Positions 6,375-7,911 of a DNA stretch of 7,911 nucleotides are shown here, one piece after another; the first letter of the stretch is position 1; each line of letters begins with the position of its first letter. The notes under the pieces are model-generated. The model was given only the letters and a program-made list of their open reading frames with translations. It did no database searches and had not been told where the DNA came from. The stretch lies in contig JAOAPP010000334.1 of NCBI GenBank assembly GCA_025462985.1, positions 1 to 7,911 of the forward strand, read 5' to 3'. Made by a program: the position numbers and the translations under genes. The stretch is from Bryobacterales bacterium. GTDB taxonomy: Bacteria > Acidobacteriota > Terriglobia > Bryobacterales > Bryobacteraceae.

Positions 6375-6425
6375 GTCCGGCTCATTTCGACACGCATGTG
6401 CATCTCGAAAGTGCCGGACTTTTTT
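6375..6425 (+). terminator. Rho-independent terminator of the cold-shock gene, perhaps bidirectional
   Basis: The outer stem GTCCGGC (6375-6381) pairs with GCCGGAC (6413-6419). An inner stem TTTCGA (6385-6390) pairs with TCGAAA (6405-6410), and a short CAC/GTG tip (6391-6400) is possible. Six T residues follow directly at 6420-6425. On the minus strand the same stem is followed, after 7 nt, by two short T-runs, so it could also end transcripts of the converging hydrolase gene. Confidence 0.75.
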
Positions 6426-6464
6426 GTTTCCCTTCCCTGGATAGGCCCTTCTATCAGGAGCCCC

Positions 6465-7778
6465 TCACTTCCCCAACAGTTCAACCGCCATGCTTGTCAT
6501 CGCTGTGACACCAGTGCGCAGAGTGACTTCCGGCACGGGCGCGAAGCGATTGGTATGAAGACCGGGGAGCAGGTTTCCAGCCGCTTGAGCGCTGGCCAGT
6601 TTGGCCGGATCCATGGCTCCCAGCCAGATCATCACGGTTGGAATTTTGCGGTCCTCCCCGAAGATGCCGAAATCTTCGCTTCCCATGATTGGGTCTTCGG
6701 CGACGGCGTTTTTGGCTCCCAGTGATTTTTCTAGAGTTCCTTTCAATCGCGCGCTTAACGCCGGATCGTTGTAGAGGACGGGAGTGGATTCGGTCTCGAT
6801 GACCGTCACAATCGGCTGGCGATCTTCCGGCACTCCCGCAGCGAGCGCGGCTGCATTGGCGGCGCGCTTGATTCCATGGATGGCGATTCCGCGGGCCGTG
6901 TCGCTAAACGCTCTGACGGTGAGCTCCATTTTCACTTCATTCGGGATAATGTTACGCTTCGTGCCGCCATGGATGTCGCCTACGGTGACCACCGTGGGAT
7001 CGAGCGGACTCTCCTGTCGGCTCACGACCGTCTGCATCTGAACTATAAATTGCGCCGCCATCACGATGGGATCTTTCGTGCCTTGCGGGAATGCGCCGTG
7101 TCCGCCGACTCCTCGCATGACGACATCAACCGAACTGGAGCTTGCGAGCGCGGGACCGCTCGTGATGGAAACTGTTCCGGCGGCACGCGTGCTTGTGTCG
7201 TGGAGCGCAATGGCGTAATCCGGCTTTCCGAAACGCTCATAGAGATGGTCGGCCATCATGGCTTTGGCACCGTCGATTGTTTCTTCCGAGGGTTGGCCAA
7301 CCAGCAGCAGTGTTCCGTGCCAGCGGTCCTTCGCGGCGGCCAACGCGCGAGCCGTCCCGATGAGAGTTGTTACGTGAACATCGTGACCACAGGCATGCAT
7401 GATTCCGACTTCCTCTCCGCTCGCGTTCTTGGTTGTGACGTGACTGGCATAGGGAAGATCAGTTTGTTCGACGATGGGCAATCCATCCATATCGCCTCGG
7501 ATCAACAGTTCCGGCCCGGGTCCATTCTTCAGCAGGCCGACGACTCCAAAGGCCTGGCTTCCGTCGGGGTAACGCCCGACATGCTCAGTGACTGTGTAGC
7601 CGTCTTTGCGAAGCTCCCCTGCAAGCAGGCGCGCCGTTTGTTCTTCATGGTGGGAAAGCTCCGGATGCGAATGGATTCCCTTATAAATAGCCACGAGATC
7701 AGCCGTCTGGTCCTCAGCAGAGAGTTGGAAGGGGGCTAAAAAACCGACAAGGAGAAGGATGGGAAGCAGGTTTCGCAT
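6465..7778 (-). CDS. Exported M20-family amidohydrolase / peptidase (hippurate or IAA-amide hydrolase-like)
   Basis: This 437-residue protein is a two-domain metallohydrolase of the M20D group, which cleaves N-acyl amino acids or small amides. It starts with a signal peptide (MRNLLPILLLVGFLAPFQLSA, cleavage likely after Ala21) and has no lipobox Cys, so it should be periplasmic or secreted. Family motifs in order are HSHPE (36-40), RGDMDGLP (94-101), HACGHD (128-133) with Cys130 and His132 as metal ligands, SEE (164-166) with the catalytic Glu, ALH (191-193) with His193, GVGGHGAFP (223-231) in the dimerisation domain, GSEDF (366-370) and LHTN with His408. The metal site looks complete. The substrate cannot be read from the sequence. 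The ATG at 7778 is chosen because the signal peptide follows at once, although no clear Shine-Dalgarno precedes it. It converges on the cold-shock gene and diverges from the SDR gene 47 bp away. Confidence 0.93.
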   Translation of the reverse strand: MRNLLPILLLVGFLAPFQLSAEDQTADLVAIYKGIHSHPELSHHEEQTARLLAGELRKDGYTVTEHVGRYPDGSQAFGVVGLLKNGPGPELLIRGDMDGLPIVEQTDLPYASHVTTKNASGEEVGIMHACGHDVHVTTLIGTARALAAAKDRWHGTLLLVGQPSEETIDGAKAMMADHLYERFGKPDYAIALHDTSTRAAGTVSITSGPALASSSSVDVVMRGVGGHGAFPQGTKDPIVMAAQFIVQMQTVVSRQESPLDPTVVTVGDIHGGTKRNIIPNEVKMELTVRAFSDTARGIAIHGIKRAANAAALAAGVPEDRQPIVTVIETESTPVLYNDPALSARLKGTLEKSLGAKNAVAEDPIMGSEDFGIFGEDRKIPTVMIWLGAMDPAKLASAQAAGNLLPGLHTNRFAPVPEVTLRTGVTAMTSMAVELLGK

Positions 7779-7814
7779 GACTGGGCAATGTGAAAGGATG
7801 CACCAGTGTACAGG

Positions 7815-7821
7815 AAGGAGG
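7815..7821 (+). promoter_or_regulatory. Shine-Dalgarno favouring a GTG start for the SDR gene
   Basis: AAGGAGG lies 4 nt before GTG 7826. A second, weaker site (AGAGGA, about 7829-7834) lies before the in-frame ATG at 7844. The stronger match favours the GTG, though its spacing is a little short. Confidence 0.55.
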
Positions 7822-7825
7822 CCGC

Positions 7826-7911
7826 GTGAGAGGATCGAAAGCGATGCCTAGAACAGTGGTAGCCATCACGGGTGCTTCAAGCGGAATCGGGGAAACATTT
7901 GCGCGGCGGCT
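7826..7911 (+). CDS. Short-chain dehydrogenase/reductase (SDR), N-terminal fragment, 3'-partial
   Basis: Only the first 28 residues lie in the window. From the ATG at 7844 they read MPRTVVAITGASSGIGETFA, then RR. This holds the first beta strand and the glycine-rich TGASSGIG motif that binds the NAD(P) dinucleotide in classical SDR oxidoreductases. Substrate and exact function cannot be told without the rest. The GTG at 7826 adds six residues and has the stronger ribosome binding site; the ATG at 7844 gives a more usual SDR N-terminus, so the start is unsettled. It diverges from the exported hydrolase gene across 47 bp, where I see no convincing promoter for either gene. Confidence 0.85.
   Translation, partial: MRGSKAMPRTVVAITGASSGIGETFARR

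Noticed and set aside
6876..7739. Open frame of 287 codons on the plus strand inside the M20 hydrolase gene
   Set aside because: It is antisense to the metal-binding motifs and signal peptide of a clear M20 enzyme, and its product has no recognisable domain.
1..7911. Mobile element, CRISPR array, tRNA, rRNA or known riboswitch
   Set aside because: I found no transposase or integrase, no regularly spaced direct repeats, no cloverleaf and no recognisable riboswitch core by reading both strands; a covariance-model search would be needed to exclude divergent RNAs.

Overview
The window looks like ordinary chromosomal DNA of a moderately GC-rich bacterium. Ribosome binding sites are strong and several starts are TTG or GTG. 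The gene set is GlnE, a C4 zinc-ribbon coiled-coil protein, an EF-G-like GTPase of the variant (EF-G2) type, a cold-shock protein, a secreted M20 hydrolase and an SDR. This resembles Acidobacteriota genomes, but that placement is an inference from general resemblance of the proteins; no rRNA or other phylogenetic marker is present. I see no insertion sequence, phage gene, CRISPR array, tRNA or rRNA.

Layout. (1) 3-2678, plus strand: glnE, open at the left edge, encoding the bifunctional glutamine synthetase adenylyltransferase/adenylyl-removing enzyme. (2) 2681-4774, minus strand: EF-G-like GTPase, converging on glnE with only 2 bp between the stop codons. (3) 4854-5603, minus strand: CdsZ/FlgZ-like zinc-ribbon coiled-coil protein, 79 bp upstream of the GTPase gene in the same direction; a candidate promoter and a small hairpin lie in that gap. 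(4) 5681-5905, plus strand: a 74-residue, very basic hypothetical protein with a perfect Shine-Dalgarno, diverging from the zinc-ribbon gene. The 77-bp gap holds a perfect 9-bp inverted repeat that overlaps the ribosome binding site. (5) 6097-6300, plus strand: cold-shock-domain protein with a good sigma70-type promoter and a leader of about 126 nt, followed by two hairpins, the second a terminator. (6) 6465-7778, minus strand: M20 amidohydrolase with an export signal. (7) 7826 to the right edge, plus strand: the start of an SDR oxidoreductase, diverging from the hydrolase gene.

The genes do not form one pathway. The themes are nitrogen control (glnE), translation and RNA handling (EF-G-like GTPase, cold-shock protein), a possible regulatory adaptor (zinc ribbon) and peripheral metabolism (hydrolase, SDR). 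I did not find a clear new multi-gene system. The items most worth a second look are RNA-level: the hairpin over the ribosome binding site of the 74-residue gene, the compact structured leader of the EF-G-like gene, and the tandem hairpins after the cold-shock gene. At protein level they are the basic small protein itself and the altered GTPase switch residues of the EF-G paralogue.
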